64,000 bases of DNA from a virus. The translations under genes were made by a program, and so were the position numbers. The stretch spans positions 1 through 64,000 of the IMG/VR virus record IMGVR_UViG_3300044614_002617. One strand, written 5' to 3'. Below the pieces are notes generated by a model, which searched no databases, was not told the origin of the DNA, and was given only the letters and a program-made list of their open reading frames with translations. Of this stretch, positions 19,402 to 26,519 are shown one piece after another. The first letter of the stretch is position 1. Every line of letters starts with the position of its first letter.

Positions 19402-20082
19402 ATGGCTAAGGTCACTGAACAACAACTTGCTCAACAAAAACTCTTGAAAGAGCTTCAGGAGGCGTATGAGCGCGACCATGATTGGCTTACGGATGAGGAG
19501 CGCAATATTGCCGAAAGAGCATTAGCCGCTCAAAAGACGTTGGTTGTTAGTCCCTCTCAGGAAGCAGCCTTGTTCGGTGTGTACGCCATGGGCAGAACTT
19601 GTGTTCAGATTGCTAGACAATCAGGCCATTTGCCAGAAACTATCGTCTTGAGTCTACTGAGATACAACTGGTGCCTTCGGATGCAGATGGCCAATCAACA
19701 GGCAGATGGCAGTGTTCTAGAAGTCTTTGGAAAAGAGGCCATCGACACAATCTTTACTATGACCAAGATTGCTATTGAGAATGACTTGAAGAAAGTCTTA
19801 GCGGGCGAAATGGCAGCGGGTGAGTCTGGCTTTGTTCCCAAAAACATCAAAGAGATGAAAGATTTTTTAGGGATTGTTGGCGAGGTTCATAAGATAGACG
19901 CCTTTATGCGGCTTGGCGCTAAGCAGCCCCTTGTAAATGTCAGTAATCAAACTTTGACTCTTAATAACGGCCAGACGCAAAGCCAGACACAAGTTACAGA
20001 CGCTCAAACAGTGGAGCTACTTGAGACCTCCGAAAAACGCATCGAGGCTCTAAAAGCTCTTGAGGAAGATAGTAAAGAATAA
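19402..20082 (+). CDS. Helix-turn-helix protein, candidate terminase small subunit
   Basis: A 226-residue, largely helical protein. Residues about 58-92 (GRTCVQIARQSGHLPETIVLSL) look like a helix-turn-helix, and a Gln/Thr/Asn-rich linker precedes a C-terminal helix. This architecture (N-terminal HTH, central helices, flexible tail) fits terminase small subunits and other phage DNA-binding proteins. The large subunit is about 6.5 kb downstream, unlike the usual adjacency, but accessory genes have clearly been placed between. Start ATG 19402 has no good ribosome binding site and lies just after an inverted repeat. Confidence 0.4.
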   Translation: MAKVTEQQLAQQKLLKELQEAYERDHDWLTDEERNIAERALAAQKTLVVSPSQEAALFGVYAMGRTCVQIARQSGHLPETIVLSLLRYNWCLRMQMANQQADGSVLEVFGKEAIDTIFTMTKIAIENDLKKVLAGEMAAGESGFVPKNIKEMKDFLGIVGEVHKIDAFMRLGAKQPLVNVSNQTLTLNNGQTQSQTQVTDAQTVELLETSEKRIEALKALEEDSKE

Positions 20083-20094
20083 TTAGGAGTTTTT

Positions 20095-20355
20095 ATGTTT
20101 AAGTATTTGTTTTTATTTATTTTAGTTGCTTGTAAGTCTACTCCGGTACCGCAGACACCGACAAAATCCCCTACCGAAACTTGCACAATGGTTTATGACC
20201 CGCATTTGTGTATTATTACGATTGACAGCACGACATTTACAGGGCATGGTTCAAATAAATGTATTGCTCTTAAGAAGCTTCGTAATAGTCTTTTAGAAAA
20301 AAACCATAATCCTTTAATTCTAGTTAGGGCTGAGTGCGGCAGAGTTTTTAACTGA
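20095..20355 (+). CDS. Small lipoprotein (paralogue of 39994-40239)
   Basis: ATG 20095 follows AATTAGGAG. The 86-residue product has a short N-terminal hydrophobic segment ending in a lipobox (LFILVAC, Cys13) and a Pro/Thr-rich linker. The core reads VYDPHLCIITIDSTTF, then a GSNKC motif and a HNPLI...AECGRV ending. The core is almost the same as that of 39994-40239. Three conserved cysteines beyond the lipid Cys suggest a disulphide. Expected to be lipid-anchored in the host envelope. Small phage lipoproteins can block superinfection, but no family was recognised here. Confidence 0.75.
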   Translation: MFKYLFLFILVACKSTPVPQTPTKSPTETCTMVYDPHLCIITIDSTTFTGHGSNKCIALKKLRNSLLEKNHNPLILVRAECGRVFN

Positions 20356-20392
20356 CATTTGTTTTGACTTAGTCTTTAAATAAGAGACTTAT

Positions 20393-21028
20393 ATGATTCA
20401 TAAAGCAAAAGACCTAACTATTAGTCTATGTGATATTAAACAGATTAAAGAATTTGTTGAGAAGCATCATTACTCTCACTCTGTAAACGGCGTCAAGATA
20501 AAGTATTGTTTCAAAGTCGAGGCCGATGGTCAGTTGGTTGGCGGAGTGATTTTTGGAGCTATGTCAACCACTGCTTGGAAAAAGTTTGCTGATTCTGAAA
20601 AAAAAGTTTTAGAGCTAAGACGCTTAGTTTTGGCTGACTCTGCTGGCAGAAATTCAGAGAGTAGAACAATTGGTCATTGCTTAAGAGCTATTAAGAAAAT
20701 TGACAAAGATGTGTCGGTTATTGTTTCTTATGCAGATCCCTATCATGGCCATAGCGGAACTATTTACAGAGCATCAAACTTTACCTATGTTGGCATGAGC
20801 GGCGGCGATAACGGTTATTTAGACAAAGATACCGGAAAGGTTTATCATTCCCGCGCTTTGCGTACCAAATACAAAGGTGATTATAAGCCATTTGTTAAAA
20901 AACTTAGAGAAAAGCTAAAAAACGGCGTTTTAACTCCAATCCGTCTTCCTCCAAAACATTGTTTTATTTACAGTCTTTTAAAAAAGACAAAAAACACCTT
21001 CAATAGACTGGTCAATAGAAGTCAATAG
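20393..21028 (+). CDS. mom: Mom-like DNA adenine modification protein
   Basis: This 211-residue protein matches the phage Mu Mom family: HHYSHS at 25-30, ELRRLVL at 74-80, NSES at 87-90 and SYADPYHGHSG at 112-122, followed by YRASNFTYVG. Mom is a GNAT-fold enzyme that carries out the methylcarbamoyl modification of adenine in DNA and protects phage DNA from many restriction enzymes. The short basic C-terminal tail (about 165-211) extends into a tandem repeat. The gene sits in the accessory block, not near a com-like regulator; no Com-type zinc-finger gene is visible next to it. The family call is strong; the exact chemistry is inferred. Confidence 0.85.
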   Translation: MIHKAKDLTISLCDIKQIKEFVEKHHYSHSVNGVKIKYCFKVEADGQLVGGVIFGAMSTTAWKKFADSEKKVLELRRLVLADSAGRNSESRTIGHCLRAIKKIDKDVSVIVSYADPYHGHSGTIYRASNFTYVGMSGGDNGYLDKDTGKVYHSRALRTKYKGDYKPFVKKLREKLKNGVLTPIRLPPKHCFIYSLLKKTKNTFNRLVNRSQ

Positions 21029-21066
21029 ATTGGTCAATAGAAGTCAATAGATTGGTCAATAGAATT
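21001..21066. repeat. Three tandem 22-bp repeats at the end of the mom-like gene
   Basis: Three units of 22 bases run from 21001 to 21066. Each contains two CAATAGA words, giving six CAATAGA copies at 21001, 21013, 21023, 21035, 21045 and 21057, with alternating 12- and 10-base spacing. The first unit and a half encode the last residues and TAG stop of the mom-like gene, and the rest is noncoding. Slippage or a protein-binding array could explain it. Confidence 0.8.
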
Positions 21067-21119
21067 TTTTATTAAAGTTATTCTTGAGCGCGACGATAAG
21101 TGTTATACAGGGGGTGCTT

Positions 21120-21338
21120 ATGTACATTGTTCTTGTTGAATCCGATGCTGCTCCGATGACTATGGTAAATTGGACTGTTGGTCAATCTTACGAAGCTGAA
21201 TTTGACACCTTGGGAGAGGCAGAAGCCTACGTGCGCTCGTTGGAGCGTTGGTCAGCTATGGACGCCCATGACGAGCTGTGGGCTTCTCACGGCCCACAAT
21301 TCAGAATTTTCTGCGAAGAGTCAGGCGAATACATTTAA
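21120..21338 (+). CDS. Small hypothetical protein
   Basis: An upstream TTG at 21084 is in frame, but ATG 21120 follows a GGGGGTG site and is preferred, giving 72 residues (MYIVLVESDAAPMTMVNWTV). The protein is acidic and has an N-terminal beta strand followed by a helix (EAEAYVRSLERW). No family recognised. Confidence 0.6.
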   Translation: MYIVLVESDAAPMTMVNWTVGQSYEAEFDTLGEAEAYVRSLERWSAMDAHDELWASHGPQFRIFCEESGEYI

Positions 21339-21353
21339 CATTGGAGGCGTATT

Positions 21354-21725
21354 ATGCTTAAGTATTTGGTTTTTTTTGTTTTTTTGGTTGGTTGCGGGCA
21401 ACCGCCAACCCCAGATGAAGTAAAAGCAGAAAACCTTGTGTCTCAGTTTGCGGCTGATTGCAAAAACGTCTATGGGGATAGATGCGATATTCCTATAGTT
21501 GTCCACAGCCTTAGCGAGGCGGCCGACGATCAAACTTGTTGGTTTGAGGATGGAAATCCAGTTAGGCAACTTGTTTTACATAGAAAAATGGTAGTTCAAA
21601 ACAACAAAGAGGCTATTTATGAGTTTTTGTTTATGTGTTCTTTAAATTTAGGAACACTGGAAAAAAATCTTCTTAAGTTTGAAGAGTTTGCCTTGGTGTT
21701 GGGATTTTCTCAAATAAACGAATAA
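21354..21725 (+). CDS. Lipoprotein, apparent protease-dead relative of 24675-25274
   Basis: ATG 21354 follows GGAGG. The signal ends at lipobox FLVGC (Cys14). The 123-residue protein has an FAADC segment and a conserved Cys pair. Its later part resembles the lipoprotein at 24675: both have FAAxC near the start of the mature domain and a Cys before a strand-helix stretch. Where the other has HELAHC, this one has EFLFMC, so the metal-binding His residues are missing. The similarity is judged by eye. A scaffold or inhibitor-like partner role is possible. Confidence 0.6.
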   Translation: MLKYLVFFVFLVGCGQPPTPDEVKAENLVSQFAADCKNVYGDRCDIPIVVHSLSEAADDQTCWFEDGNPVRQLVLHRKMVVQNNKEAIYEFLFMCSLNLGTLEKNLLKFEEFALVLGFSQINE

Positions 21726-21729
21726 TTTC

Positions 21730-21758
21730 TTGAAAGACTTTTAAAAAGATAGTAAATT
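21730..21758 (+). promoter_or_regulatory. Sigma70-like promoter
   Basis: TTGAAA at 21730-21735 and TAAATT at 21753-21758 with a 17-base spacer, just before the glycosyltransferase gene. The leader to the ATG is about 25 bases and carries GAGAGGA. Confidence 0.6.
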
Positions 21759-21784
21759 ACCAAAAGTCAACGAGAGGATGCCCC

Positions 21785-22933
21785 ATGAAAAAAATCAATA
21801 TTGGAATTACTATCTTAGTTGAAGATTATAAGACTACAAATCTGTTTAGTAACGGGATTCGGCAAAATGTAATAACCCTTCAAAAACTTTTCAAAAAATG
21901 CAAAAATATAAATAATTCTTATATAATTAACACCTCTGGCATAAAAGGTAGTCCAGCCGGAACTGCGTGGGATGAGTACGCTCCGTTTATTATTACAAAG
22001 GAAGAAGCAAAACAAAAATGTGATTTAATCGTTGTTTGTCACGGCAGCCTTGCCGTAGAAGAATATGCTGCTTTTAGGGCAGCTGGCAAGAAAATAGTCA
22101 AGCAGATCCTCGGCGCGGAATTAGCAATGTTTAATGAACGAACATTATTTAATATTCCCGCTGGAGGTATCTATAAAAAAAATGAACATGTTTCCGCAGT
22201 TTGGCTTAGCCCTCACTTTTACGAGAGGGATCAGTATTTTTTTCAAGCAATCTACGGTTGCGAAACCCATATTGGCCCATACATTTGGGATAGTAAATTT
22301 ATTCAAGAGCACGTTGAGATTTTTAATAAAAATCAAAAATACAACTTTACTGCAAATTACGTCCCGAGTGGAGAAAAAGCAAAAAAAATTTCCACTATGG
22401 AGCCAAACTTAAATGTGGTAAAAACCTGCGCTGTTCCGTTAATTACGGCGGAGCTTTTGGAAAGAAAAAGTCCAGAAACCATAAAGTTTTTTAGCGTTTT
22501 TGGCGGAAAAGAAGTTATGGAAAAACCTGATATGATTCAAATGGTTAAAGACTTTGAAATTAACAAAAATAAAAAATGTTTTTTTGAGGCAAGATATCCA
22601 ATTGTGTGGACACTAAAGGAACATACCGATATTGTTTTGTGTCATCAAAATCAATGTGAATTAAATTATTTGTACTTAGATGCTGCATGGCTTGGGTATC
22701 CAGTGGTGCACAATAGTCCGATGATGAAAGAATTGGGTTGGTATTACCCGCAAAACGATTCAGAAACGGCAATTAAGCACTTAGAATACATAGCCAACCA
22801 TTTTGATACAAATGATTATGTAGACGAAAAATATTTAAAAAAATCAAGAGAATATGCGGCTCAATTCTTGCCGGATAACCCTAAGAATATTAAAGCGTAT
22901 GAAAAGCTAATTGAAAGGGTATATAACTCTTAA
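21785..22933 (+). CDS. DUF2827-like glycosyltransferase
   Basis: The 382-residue protein opens with INIGITILVEDYKTTNLFSNGIRQN, split by a short insertion, as in DUF2827 glycosyltransferases. It ends with a GT-B-like C-terminal domain: a FSVFGGKE strand near residues 238-245, a C-Q-x-x-CELNYLYLDAAWLGYPVVHNSP stretch near 295-320, and a C-terminal helix. GT-B enzymes move a sugar from a nucleotide donor; the acceptor is unknown and could be host surface sugars, DNA or virion protein. It has its own promoter and is the first of three glycosyltransferases in the window. Confidence 0.65.
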   Translation: MKKINIGITILVEDYKTTNLFSNGIRQNVITLQKLFKKCKNINNSYIINTSGIKGSPAGTAWDEYAPFIITKEEAKQKCDLIVVCHGSLAVEEYAAFRAAGKKIVKQILGAELAMFNERTLFNIPAGGIYKKNEHVSAVWLSPHFYERDQYFFQAIYGCETHIGPYIWDSKFIQEHVEIFNKNQKYNFTANYVPSGEKAKKISTMEPNLNVVKTCAVPLITAELLERKSPETIKFFSVFGGKEVMEKPDMIQMVKDFEINKNKKCFFEARYPIVWTLKEHTDIVLCHQNQCELNYLYLDAAWLGYPVVHNSPMMKELGWYYPQNDSETAIKHLEYIANHFDTNDYVDEKYLKKSREYAAQFLPDNPKNIKAYEKLIERVYNS

Positions 22934-22944
22934 GGGGAAGTGCG

Positions 22945-23193
22945 ATGAAGGAAACATGGATTAGCGCAGCTAAAATAAAAAAAATGTTCAATCTTGAGCA
23001 AGAAGATTTAAATCAACTTGAACGAGAGGGAAAAGTTCAGACGATGTTGGCAGTCGGCAATCGAAAGCTTTATCTGGCCGCAAGCTTAGAGGGATACGAA
23101 AAAAAAACAAAGACCGTCTCGGAGCCGTCAAAGCACGACTCTTCAAAAACAAAACCAAGTTTTTTAAAAAGACTCCTGTCGAAATTTTTTTAA
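22945..23193 (+). CDS. Small protein with MerR/excisionase-like HTH
   Basis: ATG 22945 follows AAGGGGAAG. The N-terminal ~45 residues (ISAAKIKKMFNLEQEDLNQL then a GNRKLY strand) have the shape of a small winged-helix of the MerR/excisionase type. The tail is Lys/Ser-rich with a basic end. It may bind DNA or RNA. Only 82 residues, no effector domain. Confidence 0.45.
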   Translation: MKETWISAAKIKKMFNLEQEDLNQLEREGKVQTMLAVGNRKLYLAASLEGYEKKTKTVSEPSKHDSSKTKPSFLKRLLSKFF

Positions 23194-23205
23194 CCAAGGA
23201 AAAAA

Positions 23206-23418
23206 ATGAAAGAATCTCAATGGCTTCTGGCGCAAAAAGCTTACGATAGAGTTCGGGAATTGTTAGCTGAAGACGGTCAGACGATGGAACAGGCGCAAAA
23301 AACGCTTGAAACGCTTGTGCTGTTTGTGGTTGGCAGTAAGCTAAATAAAGAAGAAAGCAATGTTCATCTAGCCAAGTTTTTAGAATCTGTGTTAAAAGGC
23401 GATAAGCCTCAGTGTTAG
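23206..23418 (+). CDS. Small helical hypothetical protein
   Basis: 70 residues, predicted all-helical, starting at ATG 23206 after AAGGAAA and 12 bases after the previous gene. Probably co-transcribed with it. No family recognised. Confidence 0.6.
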   Translation: MKESQWLLAQKAYDRVRELLAEDGQTMEQAQKTLETLVLFVVGSKLNKEESNVHLAKFLESVLKGDKPQC

Positions 23419-23455
23419 TTAGAAATATTTTAATTTTTTTTAAACTGGATTTTTT

Positions 23456-23794
23456 ATGAAATATTTATTTTTATGCGCATTATTGATTGGTTGTGCGACA
23501 TCTCCGCAAGTTCCAAATTCGGCCTCACAGCCAACACCCTCCCCAGCCCCAATGCCCACGCGCAAGCCAAAATATAAAACCGGAGACTGTTTGATGATTG
23601 TGGATCTACCTAGCGGCGAGATCGAATCTCGTCATAGAGTCAGGATTGAGAGGATTGGCGTAGACCGATACTACTACAGATGGCTTCTTGACGGCAATCG
23701 TTGGGACTCGGAACTGTCGAGCGGTGCTGGCAAATTTGAAGTTTTAGAAAAGATTTCAAAAAAAGTATTTGACTGCCCTAAAGTTTCACCGTAA
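23456..23794 (+). CDS. Small lipoprotein with Pro-rich linker
   Basis: 112 residues. Hydrophobic segment ends in lipobox LLIGC (Cys13), followed by a Ser/Pro/Thr-rich linker to about residue 38 and a compact beta-rich domain with two cysteines. The domain shows KTGDC, then a VRIERIG motif and a final FDCPKV. The exported protein at 62315 shares the LRIE-x-VG and ECPPKV pattern, so the two may be distant paralogues. Probably envelope-anchored; function unknown. Confidence 0.6.
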   Translation: MKYLFLCALLIGCATSPQVPNSASQPTPSPAPMPTRKPKYKTGDCLMIVDLPSGEIESRHRVRIERIGVDRYYYRWLLDGNRWDSELSSGAGKFEVLEKISKKVFDCPKVSP

Positions 23795-23843
23795 ATGGTC
23801 GATAAGTCTTATGTAAGCGGTTCAGCTTGCTAAGGAGGTTCTC

Positions 23844-24089
23844 ATGGCAATGCAGGTTTATGTAATTACATCTGTAGTCAACTCCGAGGAAAAGTCTTCA
23901 GATTACGGTGCTCCCGGCATTTGGTACGAGGTTTTTAGCAACAAAGATGCCGCAATTACTCTTCTTAAAGAATGGGGCTGCGAGCCATTACCAAATACTC
24001 CAGACGCCTTTCTTGCTAAGAAAGAGTTCAATGGAAAAATGTTCAATTTTTACTATAAGATTAACACTCAGTTTTTTGCGGGAGCCTAA
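23844..24089 (+). CDS. Small hypothetical protein
   Basis: 81 residues with a strong TAAGGAGG ribosome binding site before ATG 23844. Beta-alpha pattern with a conserved-looking GIWYEVFSNKDAA segment. No signal peptide and no family recognised. Confidence 0.6.
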   Translation: MAMQVYVITSVVNSEEKSSDYGAPGIWYEVFSNKDAAITLLKEWGCEPLPNTPDAFLAKKEFNGKMFNFYYKINTQFFAGA

Positions 24090-24092
24090 GAT

Positions 24093-24182
24093 ATGACTGA
24101 ATATCAATTGTTTTTAGTGTTTGCGGTCGTTGTTGCGGCTTTGTTTACGTTGGGGCTGACCGTTAATATTCTTCAAGACTAA
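24093..24182 (+). CDS. Tiny single-pass membrane protein
   Basis: 29 residues (begins MTEYQLFLVFAVVV), starting three bases after the previous gene's stop with GGGAG a few bases upstream. Residues about 6-25 form one membrane-spanning segment. Tight gene packing supports it. Confidence 0.5.
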   Translation: MTEYQLFLVFAVVVAALFTLGLTVNILQD

Positions 24183-24193
24183 GGGGTCTTATC

Positions 24194-24472
24194 ATGGCTA
24201 ACCACAGAATCATGCTCCAAGCTTCGAGTTTTCTGACTCAAATGGGAATCCCGTTTCAGTCAGTTAAGATGTTTGGTAACCTGTTGGTTATCCACACCAA
24301 TGATTATCAGTCCGCAGAAGTTATTCAGAGTATCCTAAATGGCTCAGGGGTTAGCAAAACAGGCATTGAAGAGCCAGACAGAGCCAACGATGACTATGTG
24401 GTTACAGGACTTATTAATGACGCTTTAGGCGAAGCTCTTGATGATTTTGATGATATGGATGAAGAGCAATGA
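24194..24472 (+). CDS. Small acidic hypothetical protein
   Basis: 92 residues starting at ATG 24194 after AAGGGG. An alpha-beta N-terminal part (QMGIPFQSVKMFGNLLVIHT) is followed by an Asp/Glu-rich tail (DDFDDMDEEQ). The acidic tail resembles DNA-mimic or chaperone-type ends, but no family was recognised. The last four bases overlap the next gene. Confidence 0.55.
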   Translation: MANHRIMLQASSFLTQMGIPFQSVKMFGNLLVIHTNDYQSAEVIQSILNGSGVSKTGIEEPDRANDDYVVTGLINDALGEALDDFDDMDEEQ

Positions 24473-24660
24473 AACACATTTATTTCGTCATTTTTTTTCA
24501 GATTTGCGGCAACACAATGGCTATTTTTGAGGACGGCAAGCCCACATTAGCTTGTCACTTGGTTAAGCAATTGTGCACAGACTTGACCGTTCCTCAATTA
24601 ATGATACTGCGTCAGACGTCTACTTGCACAAAAATAAAAGAGTTTAAAATTATTGAATAG
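24469..24660 (+). CDS. Small exported cysteine-containing protein
   Basis: 63 residues, ATGA overlap with the previous gene. The N-terminus is hydrophobic (YFVIFFQICGNTMA) like a signal peptide, and four cysteines are present. Probably exported. No family recognised. Confidence 0.5.
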   Translation: MKHIYFVIFFQICGNTMAIFEDGKPTLACHLVKQLCTDLTVPQLMILRQTSTCTKIKEFKIIE

Positions 24661-24674
24661 TTAAGAGGTAGTTT

Positions 24675-25274
24675 ATGCGTTTTGTTTTTATGTTAAGCCT
24701 GCTGGTTGGTTGCGGCACTGTGGAAACAAAAACCGTAGAAGTTGAAAAGCCTGTCCCACAGCCTTTTTACATAGACACAAAAAAAGTAGACGCTAAGTTA
24801 CTTCCCCATGTAATGGAGTTTGCCGCCTATTGTGAAAAGTTTGACACGTCCGATACATGTAAAGAAAATTTTAAAAAAATTCACTCAATACGAATTGTTG
24901 AGTCCTTTCCTGAAAAGTTTGTTATTGGTAAGTGTTATGTTTCTGCCACAAAACGCTGGATTGAAATTCTTGATTGGCGGGATACTGATTCTTTTTTGAC
25001 TAAAACCTTGGTAACTCATGAACTGGCTCACTGCGTTCTTGGCAATCCTTTCCCTCATTATGATGAGGAGGACGACATTATGAACTCTTACATCTTGTCA
25101 GAGCAAACTATTTTTCGCAGTTGGCCGCAACTTATTAAGGCTATGTTTTTGCGCGCTGGCGGCACTTTACCATTGACACAAGAAGAAAATGTCCCTACAA
25201 TTACTCAGTCAACTATTTCTGAGACGGGAGGGCTTGCCTGTGAAACCAGAGAAGATTCGCTATCAAAATATTGA
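24675..25274 (+). CDS. Lipoprotein with zinc metalloprotease motif
   Basis: 199 residues, ATG 24675 after AAGAGG. Signal ends at lipobox LVGC (Cys13). The mature domain has HELAH at 115-119, another His at 128 and a DDIMNSY segment at 133-139 that could be a Met-turn. This resembles metzincin-type zinc proteases (HExxH, later His, Met-turn), although spacing to the third His is longer than the classical HExxHxxGxxH. It would sit in the envelope on a lipid anchor. It could cut cell-wall proteins, host receptors or virion proteins. The related protein at 21354 lacks the motif. Confidence 0.6.
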   Translation: MRFVFMLSLLVGCGTVETKTVEVEKPVPQPFYIDTKKVDAKLLPHVMEFAAYCEKFDTSDTCKENFKKIHSIRIVESFPEKFVIGKCYVSATKRWIEILDWRDTDSFLTKTLVTHELAHCVLGNPFPHYDEEDDIMNSYILSEQTIFRSWPQLIKAMFLRAGGTLPLTQEENVPTITQSTISETGGLACETREDSLSKY

Positions 25275-25611
25275 AGAGCAGTTTCCGCAACTTTTACAGT
25301 GTGGACTCGAAGTTAATGAGGGGTGGCTTCCTTTAATTTGGGATATGTGTGAGCAACTTTTGGCATCAAGAGAGGCTATTAATATTCCAATTTCAAAAGA
25401 AAATCCTTTGCACTTTGTTCAAATTAAAGAAAAGTTTGGAACCCTAAGGGCTTATGCTGTTACATCTACTGAGGAAGACGAAAAAATTATCTCTATGTTT
25501 GAGGACATGAGTCAGTTTATATGCGATGTTTGTGGAGATCCGGGAAAGATTAGAGGCAAACACTGGGTATATACAGCTTGTGATGCACACACAAAACCTT
25601 CTGATAAGTAA
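25240..25611 (+). CDS. Phage protein with C-terminal CxxC zinc-binding segment
   Basis: An earlier in-frame start at 25189 exists, but GTG 25240 follows GGGAGGG and is preferred, giving 123 residues that overlap the previous gene by 35 bases. The centre contains FVQIKEKFGTLRAYAV, a phrase seen in a widespread family of small phage proteins, followed by CDVCGDPG and a later C-x-x-H (ACDAH) that could bind zinc. Function unknown. Confidence 0.6.
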   Translation: MKPEKIRYQNIEEQFPQLLQCGLEVNEGWLPLIWDMCEQLLASREAINIPISKENPLHFVQIKEKFGTLRAYAVTSTEEDEKIISMFEDMSQFICDVCGDPGKIRGKHWVYTACDAHTKPSDK

Positions 25612-25616
25612 AAGTT

Positions 25617-26519
25617 ATGAATTTTTTTAAGTTTTTACGAGTTACAGAAGCGGCAGCTATTGCCAGTTCTAAATGGATTGGTAAGATGGACAAAAATGCA
25701 GCGGACGGAGCCGCTGTAGACGCCATGAGAGCAGAATTTGAGTTTATGGACATTCAAGGCGTTGTGGCTATTGGCGAAGGTGAGTTAGACGAAGCTCCTA
25801 TGTTGTACATTGGAGAAAAGCTGGGAATGGGTTGTGGCGACAAGTGTGACATTGCCGTAGATCCGCTAGAGGGTACCGAATTGGTTGCTAAAGGTAGGCC
25901 CAACGCTATCTCCGTGATGGTCGTGGGGGAGCAGGATACCCTTATGCGAGCACCTGACTGTTATATGAACAAAATAGTTGTGGGGCCAAAAGCCAAGAAT
26001 GCTCCGGTAAGTCTGTTTAAGGCTCCTGAACAAAACCTTAAAGCAATTGCCGACACAATGAAAAAATCAGTCAAAGATCTGACTGTTTGTGTCCTAGATA
26101 GGCCAAGACATACTGATTTGATTAAAGAAATTACCGAATCAGGAGCTAAAATATCACTTATTAGTGACGGCGACGTACTCGCTGCTATTGGTGTGTGTAT
26201 TGGCAAGTACGATGTGCTGATGGGGATTGGCGGTGCTCCGGAGGGTGTTATTTCGGCTGCAGCAGTCAAGAGTCTGGGTGGAAGGATTCTGGGACGTTTA
26301 GTATTAGACACACTAGAGATCAAAGAACGAGCCGCCAAGATGTGTAAGTGCGATGATATAGAGTACGATACAGCAGATATGGCTTACGGTGAACATATAG
26401 CCTTTATTGCGACAGGAGTGACAGACTCTTTTTTGCTGAACGGAGTCACTCAAGATGAAGTTCACTCAGTCATACTGACTCCAAAAGAAAGAAGATTTAT
26501 AAAGACGACTTATGGCTAA
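25617..26519 (+). CDS. glpX: Class II fructose-1,6-bisphosphatase (GlpX family)
   Basis: A complete 300-residue GlpX protein (family usual about 320-340). It hydrolyses fructose-1,6-bisphosphate to fructose-6-phosphate, the gluconeogenic step, and in some cyanobacteria also acts on sedoheptulose-1,7-bisphosphate. Visible hallmarks are GEGELDEAPMLYIGE at 53-67, VDPLEGT at 81-87 and GIGGAPEGV at 203-211. Residues D30, E54, D82, E85 and E209 line up with acidic metal ligands of E. coli GlpX (D33, E57, D85, E88, E213). It ends inside the terminase large subunit gene (8-base overlap), so both are probably made from one message. The usual GlpX N-terminal extension is slightly shorter. The family call is firm; carbon-flux role is inferred. 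Confidence 0.92.
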   Translation: MNFFKFLRVTEAAAIASSKWIGKMDKNAADGAAVDAMRAEFEFMDIQGVVAIGEGELDEAPMLYIGEKLGMGCGDKCDIAVDPLEGTELVAKGRPNAISVMVVGEQDTLMRAPDCYMNKIVVGPKAKNAPVSLFKAPEQNLKAIADTMKKSVKDLTVCVLDRPRHTDLIKEITESGAKISLISDGDVLAAIGVCIGKYDVLMGIGGAPEGVISAAAVKSLGGRILGRLVLDTLEIKERAAKMCKCDDIEYDTADMAYGEHIAFIATGVTDSFLLNGVTQDEVHSVILTPKERRFIKTTYG

